Positions 24,962 through 33,121 of a stretch of 64,000 nt of DNA are shown here, one piece after another (positions within the stretch are counted from its first letter, which is position 1; each line of letters opens with the position of its first letter). Under the pieces are notes generated by a model. The model did no database searches. It saw only the letters and a program-made list of their open reading frames with translations, and was not told where the DNA came from. The stretch covers positions 62,001-126,000 of the forward strand of contig CAJTNJ010000003.1 in NCBI GenBank assembly GCA_910577565.1, in the 5' to 3' direction. The position numbers and the translations under genes are program-made. This stretch comes from an uncultured Oscillospiraceae bacterium. Lineage in GTDB: Bacteria > Bacillota > Clostridia > Oscillospirales > Ruminococcaceae.

Positions 24962-24990
24962 TTGATTCTAGTAGATTTTTAGTATATAAT
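24962..24990 (+). promoter_or_regulatory. Sigma-A promoter of hpf
   Basis: TTGATT at 24962-24967, a 17-base spacer and TATAAT at 24985-24990, 74 bases before the hpf start. Confidence 0.7.
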
Positions 24991-25064
24991 ATAAAAATAG
25001 ATAATATGCTGTTTATATTATATTCAATTAGCATATAGATTTATAGATTGAGGAGGAAATAGAA

Positions 25065-25601
25065 ATGATTAATATTACTGCAAGGGGATTTGATTTAAAG
25101 CAAGGAACAAAAGATGGGGTAAGTAAAGAATTAAAAAGAGTTGAGAAAATGTTGCCTGAAACAGCGGGTTTTGATGTTACAATAGCAAAAAAGATAAATG
25201 GTTATAAATGTGATATAACAGTAAAAGATGCTGGGAGCTTTATAAGAGGGGAGGCAATTGCTGAAAAAATTGAGCCATCAATTGATTTTGCGGTTGATGA
25301 TTTAAAAAGAAAAGTTCGTAAATTAAAAACTTATTTTGTTGATAAAAAGAGAAAGTCAGGAATTGATAATTTAGCAGAATCGATGTTTGAATTAGGTGAT
25401 GAGGTTGAAATAGAAAGCCATAATCCTTCAATTGAGATAAAGCGTGTAAAGAAAGTTTCTCTTCAGATGATGAATGACGATGAAGCTATAGTTCAGATGG
25501 AAATGCTTGGACATACATATTTTGTATATATTGGTGATGATGGGAATACAAAGGTGGTATATAAAAGAAAAAAGGGTTATGGTCTGCTGATATGTGAATA
25601 G
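25065..25601 (+). CDS. hpf: Long-form ribosome hibernation promoting factor
   Basis: A 178-residue HPF with an N-terminal RaiA-like domain (MINITARGFDLKQGTKDGV, residues 1-100) and a C-terminal dimerisation domain (VSLQMMNDDEAIVQMEMLGH and FVYIGDDGNTKVVYKRKKGYG). Long-form HPF dimerises to pair 70S ribosomes as inactive 100S particles. RBS GAGGAGG. It is monocistronic, between a clear promoter and a clear terminator. Confidence 0.96.
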   Translation: MINITARGFDLKQGTKDGVSKELKRVEKMLPETAGFDVTIAKKINGYKCDITVKDAGSFIRGEAIAEKIEPSIDFAVDDLKRKVRKLKTYFVDKKRKSGIDNLAESMFELGDEVEIESHNPSIEIKRVKKVSLQMMNDDEAIVQMEMLGHTYFVYIGDDGNTKVVYKRKKGYGLLICE

Positions 25602-25619
25602 AATATACTTAAAAATTGT

Positions 25620-25654
25620 AAAGTATCTTTTGATTTTTCAAAGGGTACTTTTTT
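25620..25654 (+). terminator. Terminator of hpf
   Basis: AAAGTATCTTTTGA pairs along 14 bp with TCAAAGGGTACTTT (two G-U pairs) around a TTTT loop, followed by further Ts. Confidence 0.85.
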
Positions 25655-25683
25655 ATTTAAAATATACTTAGCTATATTATAAT

Positions 25684-26616
25684 TTATCGTTTCATAAAGT
25701 CCAAATCATTTAGGTTATATGGCGTATTTTGATATACAATATAGTTTAGCCAATTGGAAAACAACATATTGGCATGACATCTCCAATTGAAAACAGGAGC
25801 ACTGTTTGGATCATCATTTTGAAAATAGGCATATGGTATAGAAATCTTATTGTTGTTATTGTTCAAGTCACGTTTATATTCATTAGCAAGTGTGTCTCGA
25901 TCATATTCTGAATGTCCAGTTATAAAGAAATCTCTGCAATTTTTATCTGCTACAATATGGATTCCGGAAATTGGAGAGCTTGTCAATATTTTAAGATTTT
26001 TATTATTATTAATTTCTTTAGCATCCAAATCAAAGTACCTTGAATGTGGCACCCAAAAAATTTCATCAAATCCTCTTAAAAGGGTATGGGAATTGTCTAA
26101 GATATTGTGAGGGAATATCCCAAATATTTTGTCTTTAAGTATATGTGGATTGATGCCGTAGTTGTAATAAAGATTGGCGATAGCCCCCCAGCATATATTT
26201 AAAGTTGAATATACATTTAATTTTGCCCAATCAAATATTTTGCATAATTCATTCCAATAATCAACATGTTCGAACTTAATTTTTTCAACCGGAGCGCCTG
26301 TAACAATCATACCATCAAATCGTTGATTTTGTATTTGATCAATTGTTTTATAAAATTTAATCATGTGTTCTTTTGATGTATTTTTTGATATGTGGTTTTT
26401 GGTTTGCAGTAGTTCGATATTTATTTGAATAGGTGAGTTACTTAAGAGCCTTAGTATTTGTGTTTCAGTTTCAATTTTTTTCGGCATGAGGTTAAGTAGT
26501 AATATACGTAGTGGACGTATATCTTGTTTAATTGCTCTGCTTTGAGTCATAACAAATATATTTTCATTTTCAAGAGTAGACGCTGCCGGTAAAGAACTAG
26601 GTATATTAATAGGCAT
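25684..26616 (-). CDS. metA: Homoserine O-acetyltransferase (MetA family)
   Basis: A 310-residue MetA that activates homoserine for methionine synthesis. Start taken at MPINIPSSLPAAS (26616), as in the family; a longer frame begins at 26676 but lacks support. Cys142 (LNICWGAI) is the nucleophile, and GHSEYDRDTL supplies His and Glu. Residue 111 is Glu (GAPVEKI); published work on MetA specificity ties Glu111 to acetyl-CoA and Gly111 to succinyl-CoA, so acetyl is predicted. An IS relic lies immediately upstream. Confidence 0.94.
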   Translation of the reverse strand: MPINIPSSLPAASTLENENIFVMTQSRAIKQDIRPLRILLLNLMPKKIETETQILRLLSNSPIQINIELLQTKNHISKNTSKEHMIKFYKTIDQIQNQRFDGMIVTGAPVEKIKFEHVDYWNELCKIFDWAKLNVYSTLNICWGAIANLYYNYGINPHILKDKIFGIFPHNILDNSHTLLRGFDEIFWVPHSRYFDLDAKEINNNKNLKILTSSPISGIHIVADKNCRDFFITGHSEYDRDTLANEYKRDLNNNNNKISIPYAYFQNDDPNSAPVFNWRCHANMLFSNWLNYIVYQNTPYNLNDLDFMKR

Positions 26617-26692
26617 ATTACAAATCCCCATTTTATGATTTTTATATATTATAACAAAATTAGTTTTTATATGCAATTGAGTTTGTTTAAGG

Positions 26693-27250
26693 AGAGTCCC
26701 CTAAAATAAGTTTATAAAAAAGAAGAAAGAAAAAATGCAGATTTGAGTGAGGGATACAAGAACTTAGCTAATGCGAATTTATTAAAAGCATGAACAAATA
26801 TTTTAAAGATGGCTTTTGCAGCATCTATAGATCTAAGAAAGCATTTGGATTTTCTATGCAAAGGTGCTATATAATGCCTTAAGTCCGAATTTTACCCCTT
26901 CTTGGGGTAAGTCTCTCTTTTGTTTTTTAGTGATGTATGCGCTCCATAATAATAGACATTAGAGTATGCAGAATATGTATTTGAACAATAATGCTCTGCT
27001 TTTGGTGAACTGTCTAAAAGCCTTTGTATTCTTTAATTACTTTTGTCATATGCTATATAGTATCCTACCATTTGCGTTTTCTTTACTTACTAGTGTTATC
27101 ATATATATTCTATTTTATTCCATATAAAATTTTGTTGCCTGTTTCTTTATTTTTTGATATAGCTACTTCTTTTTCTAATTAGGCGTATATAATTTTCCTA
27201 AGTATTTACGATTTTAACTTTTCCTACTTTATATTTTTATTATATTACTA
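26693..27250 (-). pseudogene. IS1-like transposase relic (copy 3)
   Basis: The minus strand can be read in shifting frames as a VSKENA-type segment, AYSNVYYYGAHTSLKNKRE, EGVKFGLKALYS, then LHRKSKCFLRSIDAAKAIFK and FVHAFNKFALAKFLYPSLKS. This is the catalytic and C-terminal part of an IS1-type transposase. The last part is well preserved but the N-terminal half is scrambled. It ends with GGGGACTCTCC near 26691-26703, which may be the element end. Confidence 0.7.
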
Positions 27251-27288
27251 TATCTTTCTTTGATATGATTCAATTTTAAAAATAATTA

Positions 27289-27317
27289 TTGATAAAGATA
27301 TAAATTTGTGATATAAT
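27289..27317 (+). promoter_or_regulatory. Sigma-A promoter of dat
   Basis: TTGATA at 27289-27294, a 17-base spacer and TATAAT at 27312-27317. The leader would be about 85 bases. Confidence 0.65.
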
Positions 27318-27408
27318 TCACTATCAGTTATGTCATTTAATTTAATAAATAATTAAAACTTAAATTGATTTTAATTTGACATAAATATTTATATTTTAAC
27401 GGGGGACA

Positions 27409-28263
27409 ATGATGAAGAATATAGGTTATTATAATGGCGAGATAGGAGCAATTGATGAGCTTAAAATTCCTATGATTGATAGAGCAGTTTATTTTGGCGA
27501 TGGCATTTATGATGTAGTTCATGCTGTTAATAAAAAAATATTTGCCATTGATGAACATATAGATCGTTTCTACAAAAGTTGTGAGCTTTTAAATATACCG
27601 TTTAATATGGACAAATCTGAACTTAAGGCTATAATTGGAGATATGGTTAAAAAAGAAGACAGTAAATCACAGTTAATTTATTGGCAAATTTCAAGAGGAT
27701 CGGCTTTGAGGAATCATGCATTTCCTGAAAACATAAAACCAAATTTGCTTATTATGGTTAGAGATTGTCCTTTGAAAGATATGAAAAATATTAGATATTC
27801 TCTAATATTAGTTGAAGACACAAGGTTTTTTCATTGCAATATTAAAACATTAAATTTAATTCCTTCAGTTATGGCTTCAGAAAAAGCAGCAAAAGCGGGT
27901 TGTCAAGAAGCGGTTTTTCACCGTGGTGATTATGTTACTGAATGTGCTCATTCTAATATAGCTATCTTAAAAGATGGTGTATTTAAAACGGCGCCACTTA
28001 ATAATTTAATATTACCGGGTGTAACACGTGCTCATCTTATAGAATTATGTAATAATTTAGGAATTTCAGTTTTCGAAGAAGCTTTTACTGTTGGTGAATT
28101 AATGAATAGTGATGAAGTAATTGTTTGTTCTTCTGGTGCTCTTTGTATGGGTGTTGATAAAATAGATGGTAAACCGGTTGGTGGGAAAGACACAAAATTG
28201 TTGAAAAAATTACAAGATGCATATGAAGAAAAGTTTGTTAGTGTCTGTGGAAGTATGTTTTAG
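27409..28263 (+). CDS. dat: D-amino-acid aminotransferase (PLP fold type IV)
   Basis: A 284-residue class IV aminotransferase. Lys146 (NIKTLNLIPSVMA) matches the PLP lysine of D-alanine aminotransferases; DRAVYFGDGIYDVV and ECAHSNIAILKDG are family blocks. It would convert D-Ala and 2-oxoglutarate to pyruvate and D-Glu for peptidoglycan. Branched-chain aminotransferase is the nearest alternative but fits less well in length and N terminus. RBS is GGGGG. Followed by a terminator. Confidence 0.9.
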   Translation: MMKNIGYYNGEIGAIDELKIPMIDRAVYFGDGIYDVVHAVNKKIFAIDEHIDRFYKSCELLNIPFNMDKSELKAIIGDMVKKEDSKSQLIYWQISRGSALRNHAFPENIKPNLLIMVRDCPLKDMKNIRYSLILVEDTRFFHCNIKTLNLIPSVMASEKAAKAGCQEAVFHRGDYVTECAHSNIAILKDGVFKTAPLNNLILPGVTRAHLIELCNNLGISVFEEAFTVGELMNSDEVIVCSSGALCMGVDKIDGKPVGGKDTKLLKKLQDAYEEKFVSVCGSMF

Positions 28264-28285
28264 TTTTTAATCAATGAAATATATA

Positions 28286-28325
28286 AAGCCTTTTGTGTAT
28301 TAATGCATAAAAGGTTTTTTATTTT
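28286..28325 (+). terminator. Terminator of dat
   Basis: AAGCCTTTT pairs with AAAAGGTTT (one G-U) around a 14-nt loop and is followed by TTT-A-TTTT. Confidence 0.75.
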
Positions 28326-28388
28326 AAGTATAAAAATGATTTATAGAGGAACAATAAATAAGAAATTTTAAAATAAGGAGAGTTTAAT

Positions 28389-29063
28389 GTGATTGTTTCT
28401 CTAATAAGATCGATAATACTTTACACATTAATTATTATTGCAATAAGATTAATGGGGAAGCGCCAAATAGGGGAGTTACAACCAGGAGAACTTGCTATTA
28501 CCATTTTAATTTCAAACATAGCAGTTTTACCGATAGAAAATATAGATGTTCCCTTAATATTGGGAATAATACCAATATTTACGCTTGTATGTTTTGAGCT
28601 CGCTTTGTCAAGTATAAGCCTTAAGAGCAATAATTTTAGAAAATTGCTTTCAGGTAAACCTGTGTTTGTAATAGAAGATGGTAAGATAAATCAAAAAGCT
28701 TTATCATCACTTAGATTTACTCTTGATGACTTAACTGAAGGTTTAAGAAGCTGCGATGTTTTCGATATTTCGCAAGTAGCATATGCTGTAGTAGAAACTA
28801 ATGGAACAATGAGTGTGTTAAAAAAATTTAGTGCCCAAACAGTTACTGCTGAAATGATGAAATTAGAAGATGAAAAAACAGTAGTGCCTATGGTCGTAAT
28901 TTCTGATGGTAAATTAGTTACTGAAAATTTGCAGATGGTTGGGCTTAATAATGAGTGGATATTTAATAGGGTTAAAAAAGAAAATTTAGATGTTAAGGAT
29001 ATATTTTTAATGACTGTAGATAGAGATGAAAATGTATATCTTGCACGTAAGGAGAGAATATAA
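28389..29063 (+). CDS. DUF421 (YetF-type) membrane protein
   Basis: A 224-residue protein with three N-terminal membrane helices (IRSIILYTLIIIAIRLM; AITILISNIAVLP; LILGIIPIFTLVCFEL) and a soluble domain from about residue 85 (VFVIEDGKINQKAL, DDLTEGLRSCDVFD), the layout of DUF421/YetF proteins. The biochemical role of this family is poorly defined. The start is GTG 28389 with AAGGAG 8 bases upstream. It overlaps the next gene as TAATG, so the two are translationally coupled. Confidence 0.9.
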   Translation: MIVSLIRSIILYTLIIIAIRLMGKRQIGELQPGELAITILISNIAVLPIENIDVPLILGIIPIFTLVCFELALSSISLKSNNFRKLLSGKPVFVIEDGKINQKALSSLRFTLDDLTEGLRSCDVFDISQVAYAVVETNGTMSVLKKFSAQTVTAEMMKLEDEKTVVPMVVISDGKLVTENLQMVGLNNEWIFNRVKKENLDVKDIFLMTVDRDENVYLARKERI

Positions 29064-29443
29064 TGTTACGACTAATTAGTGGTATAGTAATTTTTTTAGT
29101 TATACTTTCAGCTAGCATATTTAGTATATTTGATTTAAGCTCAAGGTGCTATAATATGATTGAAATTGCGGAAGAAACCAAAGAGTTGGTTGAAGAAGGC
29201 AATATGGAACTTGCAGCAGCTAAGCAAGGTAAATTAGAGACATATTGGGAAGATCAAGAAAATATTATGAGACTTTATATTAGTCGCGAAATTTTGGATG
29301 ATATAGACAACGAAATGGGTAGTTTATCAGAACTTATTAAGTTAGGCGATAAGTTTGAATCTGCAGAGTCGCTTGATTCTATAGTTGAATATTGTTATCA
29401 GTTAATAGAAGATGAAAAACCTTTATTATATAATATTTTATAA
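29063..29443 (+). CDS. DUF4363 family protein
   Basis: A 126-residue protein with one N-terminal membrane helix (ISGIVIFLVILSASIFSIF) and a helical acidic outer domain (WEDQENIMRLYISREILDDI). It matches the DUF4363 pattern. DUF421 and DUF4363 genes are often adjacent in clostridia, as here with overlapping TAATG, suggesting a membrane pair of unknown function, possibly linked to sporulation or envelope. Confidence 0.82.
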   Translation: MLRLISGIVIFLVILSASIFSIFDLSSRCYNMIEIAEETKELVEEGNMELAAAKQGKLETYWEDQENIMRLYISREILDDIDNEMGSLSELIKLGDKFESAESLDSIVEYCYQLIEDEKPLLYNIL

Positions 29444-29574
29444 TTAAAAATTTTCATTATATTGAATTAATCATACACACAAATAAATATTATTATCATT
29501 TTAATATTTAAATAGTAAACATAAGTTTTTACAATTCATATAAATAAATATATATAAACACTACTTAATAATAA

Positions 29575-30007
29575 GTGAGTCTCTCACAATAGGATTTAAT
29601 AAAAATAAGAAGTGGAAAAAGTAAAGTCGCAAGAACTTAGATAGGACAAATTTATTAAAAGCATGAACAAAAATTTTAAAAACAGTTTTAACAGAATCTA
29701 TAGATCGAAAGAAGCTTTTGGATTTCATATGCAAATATGATATATAGTTCTTTTTTGTTATAGTTTCTATTCCTTCGTATATTTTTTTATCAAATATAGG
29801 CATATTTTTCTATATTTAAAATATCTTACTACTGTTCTTCCATTTTTCCCTTACATATACAATTTTATTGTCTGTTTCTTTATTTTCTTTGCTATAGGTC
29901 ATTTATTCTGGATTTGTGGTATATTTTTCTCCACAGTGATTACATTTATATATTTGGATTCCTGATTTTATTTGTTTGTTTTCTTTTTTACATTTTTCAC
30001 ATCTCAT
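29575..30007 (-). pseudogene. IS1-like transposase relic with internal deletion (copy 4)
   Basis: From ATG 30007 the minus strand gives MRCEKCKKENKQIKSGIQIY, then CNHCGEKYTTNPE and a stop: a four-Cys zinc ribbon. After a gap it resumes from about 29803 with SYLHMKSKSFFRSIDSVKTV and FVHAFNKFVLSKF, the C-terminal block. The central catalytic domain is missing. Outside it, AGGGCACACCTA (30038) and AGTGAGTCTCTCACA (29574) resemble decayed ends. Confidence 0.7.
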
Positions 30008-30062
30008 TTCTCTATTATATCAGTTTATCCTCTTTTAGGGCACACCTATTTTTAATTATTAC

Positions 30063-30091
30063 TTGCGCTTTAATATAAATTGCTATATAAT
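30063..30091 (+). promoter_or_regulatory. Probable promoter of the aldolase gene
   Basis: TTGCGC at 30063-30068, a 17-base spacer and a perfect TATAAT at 30086-30091, 32 bases before the start. It lies just outside IS relic copy 4. Confidence 0.6.
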
Positions 30092-30123
30092 AAATTATAG
30101 CAATTTAATGGAGGTTAATTATT

Positions 30124-31176
30124 ATGCCAGTTGTTAATTATGAACAATATTGTGCAATGCTTGATAAGGCTTATGAAAATCATTATGCATATCCGGCATT
30201 TAATGTATCAAGTATGGAAACGGTTAGTGCAGTACTTGCTGGTCTTCAAGAAGCTAAATCTGATGGTATAATTCAAGTTTCTACAGGTGGTGCTGCCCAT
30301 GCTTCTGGCGCTACAATTAAGGACAAGGTTTTGGGCGCAATAGCTCTTTCAAACTATATACAACTTGTTTCTGATTACTATGATGTTAATGTGGCAATTC
30401 ACACCGATCATTGCAAAGCTTCTAATATTGAAGATTATTTGATTCCCCTTATCGAAGAGACAGAGCGTCGTCGTAAAAATGGCTTGCCTAATCTTTTTAA
30501 TAGTCATATGTTTGATGGATCGGATATTTCACTTTCTGAGAATTTAAATATCTCCAAAGATTTACTTATTCGTTGTGCAAAAAACGACATAATTTTGGAA
30601 ATAGAAACTGGTGTAGTAGGTGGAGAAGAAGACGGAATCAATAATGAAGGTGTTTCAAATGATAAACTTTATTCAACTCCAGAAGATATGATAGAAGCAT
30701 ATGAAGCTCTAAATAATATAGGTGGTGTATATATTATTGCTGCTACTTTTGGCAATGTTCATGGCGTATATAAACCAGGAAATGTCAAACTTAAACCAAA
30801 AGTTTTATATGATGGACAACAAGCTCTTAAAGAAAAATATGGTCATAATAAACACTTTAAATTTGTATTTCATGGTGGATCTGGTTCTGCAAAAGAAGAA
30901 ATTCATGAGACGCTTGATTATGGTGTAGTTAAGATGAACGTTGATACTGATACACAATATGCATTTACTCGTCCAGTTGTTGATCATATATTTAAAAACT
31001 ATGATGGTGTTTTAAAGGTTGATGGTGAAGTAGGTGTTAAATCAACTTATGATCCACGTTCCTATTTACAAAAAGCTCAGACAGGAATGGCAAAAAGAGT
31101 TGTTGAAGCTTGTCAAGATTTACGTTCAGTTGGATCACACATTGATTTTGGGAGTGTCAAAACTAAAGACGATTAA
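30124..31176 (+). CDS. fba: Class IIA fructose-1,6-bisphosphate aldolase
   Basis: A 350-residue zinc aldolase of glycolysis and gluconeogenesis. Zinc and substrate motifs are present: AIHTDHCKAS, EIETGVVGGEEDG, AATFGNVHGVYKPGNV, FVFHGGSGSA and MNVDTDTQYAFTRP. The length and GEEDG/HGVYKPG pattern place it in class IIA (E. coli FbaA type) rather than the IIB form usual in Firmicutes. RBS TGGAGG. Isolated gene, flanked on both sides by IS1-like relics. Confidence 0.94.
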   Translation: MPVVNYEQYCAMLDKAYENHYAYPAFNVSSMETVSAVLAGLQEAKSDGIIQVSTGGAAHASGATIKDKVLGAIALSNYIQLVSDYYDVNVAIHTDHCKASNIEDYLIPLIEETERRRKNGLPNLFNSHMFDGSDISLSENLNISKDLLIRCAKNDIILEIETGVVGGEEDGINNEGVSNDKLYSTPEDMIEAYEALNNIGGVYIIAATFGNVHGVYKPGNVKLKPKVLYDGQQALKEKYGHNKHFKFVFHGGSGSAKEEIHETLDYGVVKMNVDTDTQYAFTRPVVDHIFKNYDGVLKVDGEVGVKSTYDPRSYLQKAQTGMAKRVVEACQDLRSVGSHIDFGSVKTKDD

Positions 31177-31179
31177 GGA

Positions 31180-31751
31180 AATTGTGAGTTTTTAAATGAA
31201 AAACGTGATTTAAGCTTGTTAAATTTGTTATGAGCATACACAAAAATATTTATGACAATTTAAAAGTTATCTATTGAATGAAAAAAGCATTTAGATCGTC
31301 TCTGTAAAGCATCTATGTATTTACGAATATAAGAATTAATTCCTTATACTGTAAAAGTATGACTTTTATCTTTGAAATAGTTATGCTTACCACTATAGCA
31401 TACATTTTGATAGCTTGGATTTGCATCATAATAGTAATATTTTGCTTTCGATGCTTTGTCAGCTATATTTTGTATCCTTTTTTCATTTTTATCAAACGCA
31501 ATATCATATCCTACTATTTGTCTCGGTTTTCTTGTTATAAATGTTATCAGATAATTTTTGTTTTTTCTCTCTACATAACTGTAGAGTTTATCTGTTTATA
31601 TTACTTATTTAAGGCTTTCTTCTTTATTCTTCCTACTGCTCTTCCACTGTTCCCTTATGCACTTTTTACATTGATGCTGCTGTTTACCTTTCGGTTTTCC
31701 TATTTCCCATGCTTTTTCGTTCCCGCATCTCGGGAATTTTATCTTTTCCAT
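31180..31751 (-). pseudogene. IS1-like transposase relic (copy 5)
   Basis: From ATG 31751 the minus strand reads MEKIKFPRCGNEKAWEIGK, then KGKQQHQCKKC (zinc ribbon), a deletion, then TDKLYSYVERKNKNYLITF, TRKPRQIVGYDIAFDKNEKR, NVCYSGKHNYFKDKSHTF, and after a stop RRSKCFFHSID. It gives the clearest view of the family's order: zinc ribbon, DxLYSYV, GYDIAFDK, C-terminal RRSKCF block. Several stops and a deletion make it inactive. Confidence 0.78.
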
Positions 31752-31874
31752 ATATCTATTATATCATATTATCTTTATCTTTTATAAATTGACAATAAAT
31801 GTCGAAAATGATATAATCGAAGATGTTTTCGATGTATTATTAAAATCACTAATTGCTTGCAATGGGTACTATTT

Positions 31875-33059
31875 ATGGACAAAGAAACAAAAATTAAACT
31901 TATAGATGAAAATTCTGAGAATCGTGTATATAAAAAACTAGAAGAAATATCCAAACAGAAAACTTCTGTTGATCAAGATAAACCCAAATTAAACAATCTA
32001 TTTGTTCCGCTTGCAGTTTGCATGATTATCGGTATCTGGATCGGATTTTTATTGTCATCATATGGTTTTAATGGCAGCATGTTCGTATATTATAATCAAG
32101 ACACAAGCAAGAGTTCAAATTCATCAAAAGGTACTAAAAATTCTAAATCATCTAAATCGAAAAAATCGAATTCAGGTTCTACGAAAACGAAAAGCTCCAA
32201 ATCATCAAAATCTAAAACATCAAAAAATTCTAAAAGTAAAGATAGTGCTGGTCAATCAATTGACGACGATGAAAAGCATGATTACGTAAATAACAGTATT
32301 GGAAACACCGTGTCAAACATCTTAAATGGCGGTTTCTTGGCAGAAGAAGACGAGTGGATTTACTATATTGATTCCGATGTTTCAAATAACTTATATCGTA
32401 AAAATTATAATAATTTAGATATTGAAACGATTTTCGATGTCCCTATATCTGCAATTAATATTCTTAAAAATAAAGTTTATGCAAAACAAACCAATTTATC
32501 TTATCTAATGATTCAAAAGGAAATTGATAAAAATATTTTAAGTGTTTCATCTATAGGCTGCGATTATATAAGTGCATTTTCGGATTATATTATTACTTCA
32601 GATAACAATGGCATTTATTATATGACTCAAAATAGTGATATTGATTACAAAGATGCTATTTATACTGGTGAGATGACGTCGAGTGCTGTATATGATAATA
32701 CCATTTATTTTGTGCAATATAATTCGCTGTATCAAATGGATATAAAAGGCAATAACAAAAAATTAATTAAAGAAAATATCAGTGCTTTTACAGTTGGTGA
32801 TTTTGGCTTATATTATGTATCAGACAATAAATTATACATAAATGGCAACGATAGCCCCCTATTTGGTATTTCGCTTTGTTCTTTGAATATACATGATAAT
32901 ATAATCTATTTTGGAAATTTGAACGACGGTAATAAACTTTATTCTATAAATTTAGATGGCAGTAATCTTCAAAAGCTGTCTGATGTAAAAGCTGACAAAA
33001 TTTGTGTAACAGATCATCAGATTGCTGTTAAAAGCTATGATAGAGTAATATTGCTTTAA
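31875..33059 (+). CDS. Membrane-anchored DUF5050-type protein with Ser/Lys-rich linker
   Basis: A 394-residue protein. Residues 1-41 are cytoplasmic and charged. A single helix follows at about 42-64 (LFVPLAVCMIIGIWIGFLLS), then a Ser/Lys linker (about 78-130, runs such as SKSSKSKKSNSGSTKT), then a beta-rich outer domain (EEDEWIYYIDSD; IYYMTQNSD; LYSINLDGSNLQKLS) with repeats like those of DUF5050 propellers. Role unknown; an extracellular sensor or wall-bound protein is a guess. ATG 31875 has a weak RBS; TTG 31857 in frame is the alternative. Confidence 0.8.
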   Translation: MDKETKIKLIDENSENRVYKKLEEISKQKTSVDQDKPKLNNLFVPLAVCMIIGIWIGFLLSSYGFNGSMFVYYNQDTSKSSNSSKGTKNSKSSKSKKSNSGSTKTKSSKSSKSKTSKNSKSKDSAGQSIDDDEKHDYVNNSIGNTVSNILNGGFLAEEDEWIYYIDSDVSNNLYRKNYNNLDIETIFDVPISAINILKNKVYAKQTNLSYLMIQKEIDKNILSVSSIGCDYISAFSDYIITSDNNGIYYMTQNSDIDYKDAIYTGEMTSSAVYDNTIYFVQYNSLYQMDIKGNNKKLIKENISAFTVGDFGLYYVSDNKLYINGNDSPLFGISLCSLNIHDNIIYFGNLNDGNKLYSINLDGSNLQKLSDVKADKICVTDHQIAVKSYDRVILL

Positions 33060-33080
33060 TAAAAACTGATTAAAATTATA

Positions 33081-33117
33081 AAAATTCCCGCATCACAAAA
33101 TTTGGCGGGAATTTTTT
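33081..33117. terminator. Terminator between the DUF5050 gene and clpC (convergent)
   Basis: AAAATTCCCGC pairs with GCGGGAATTTT around a 13-nt loop and is followed by TT. The symmetric A/T flanks suit both strands. Confidence 0.85.
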
Positions 33118-33121
33118 ATCT

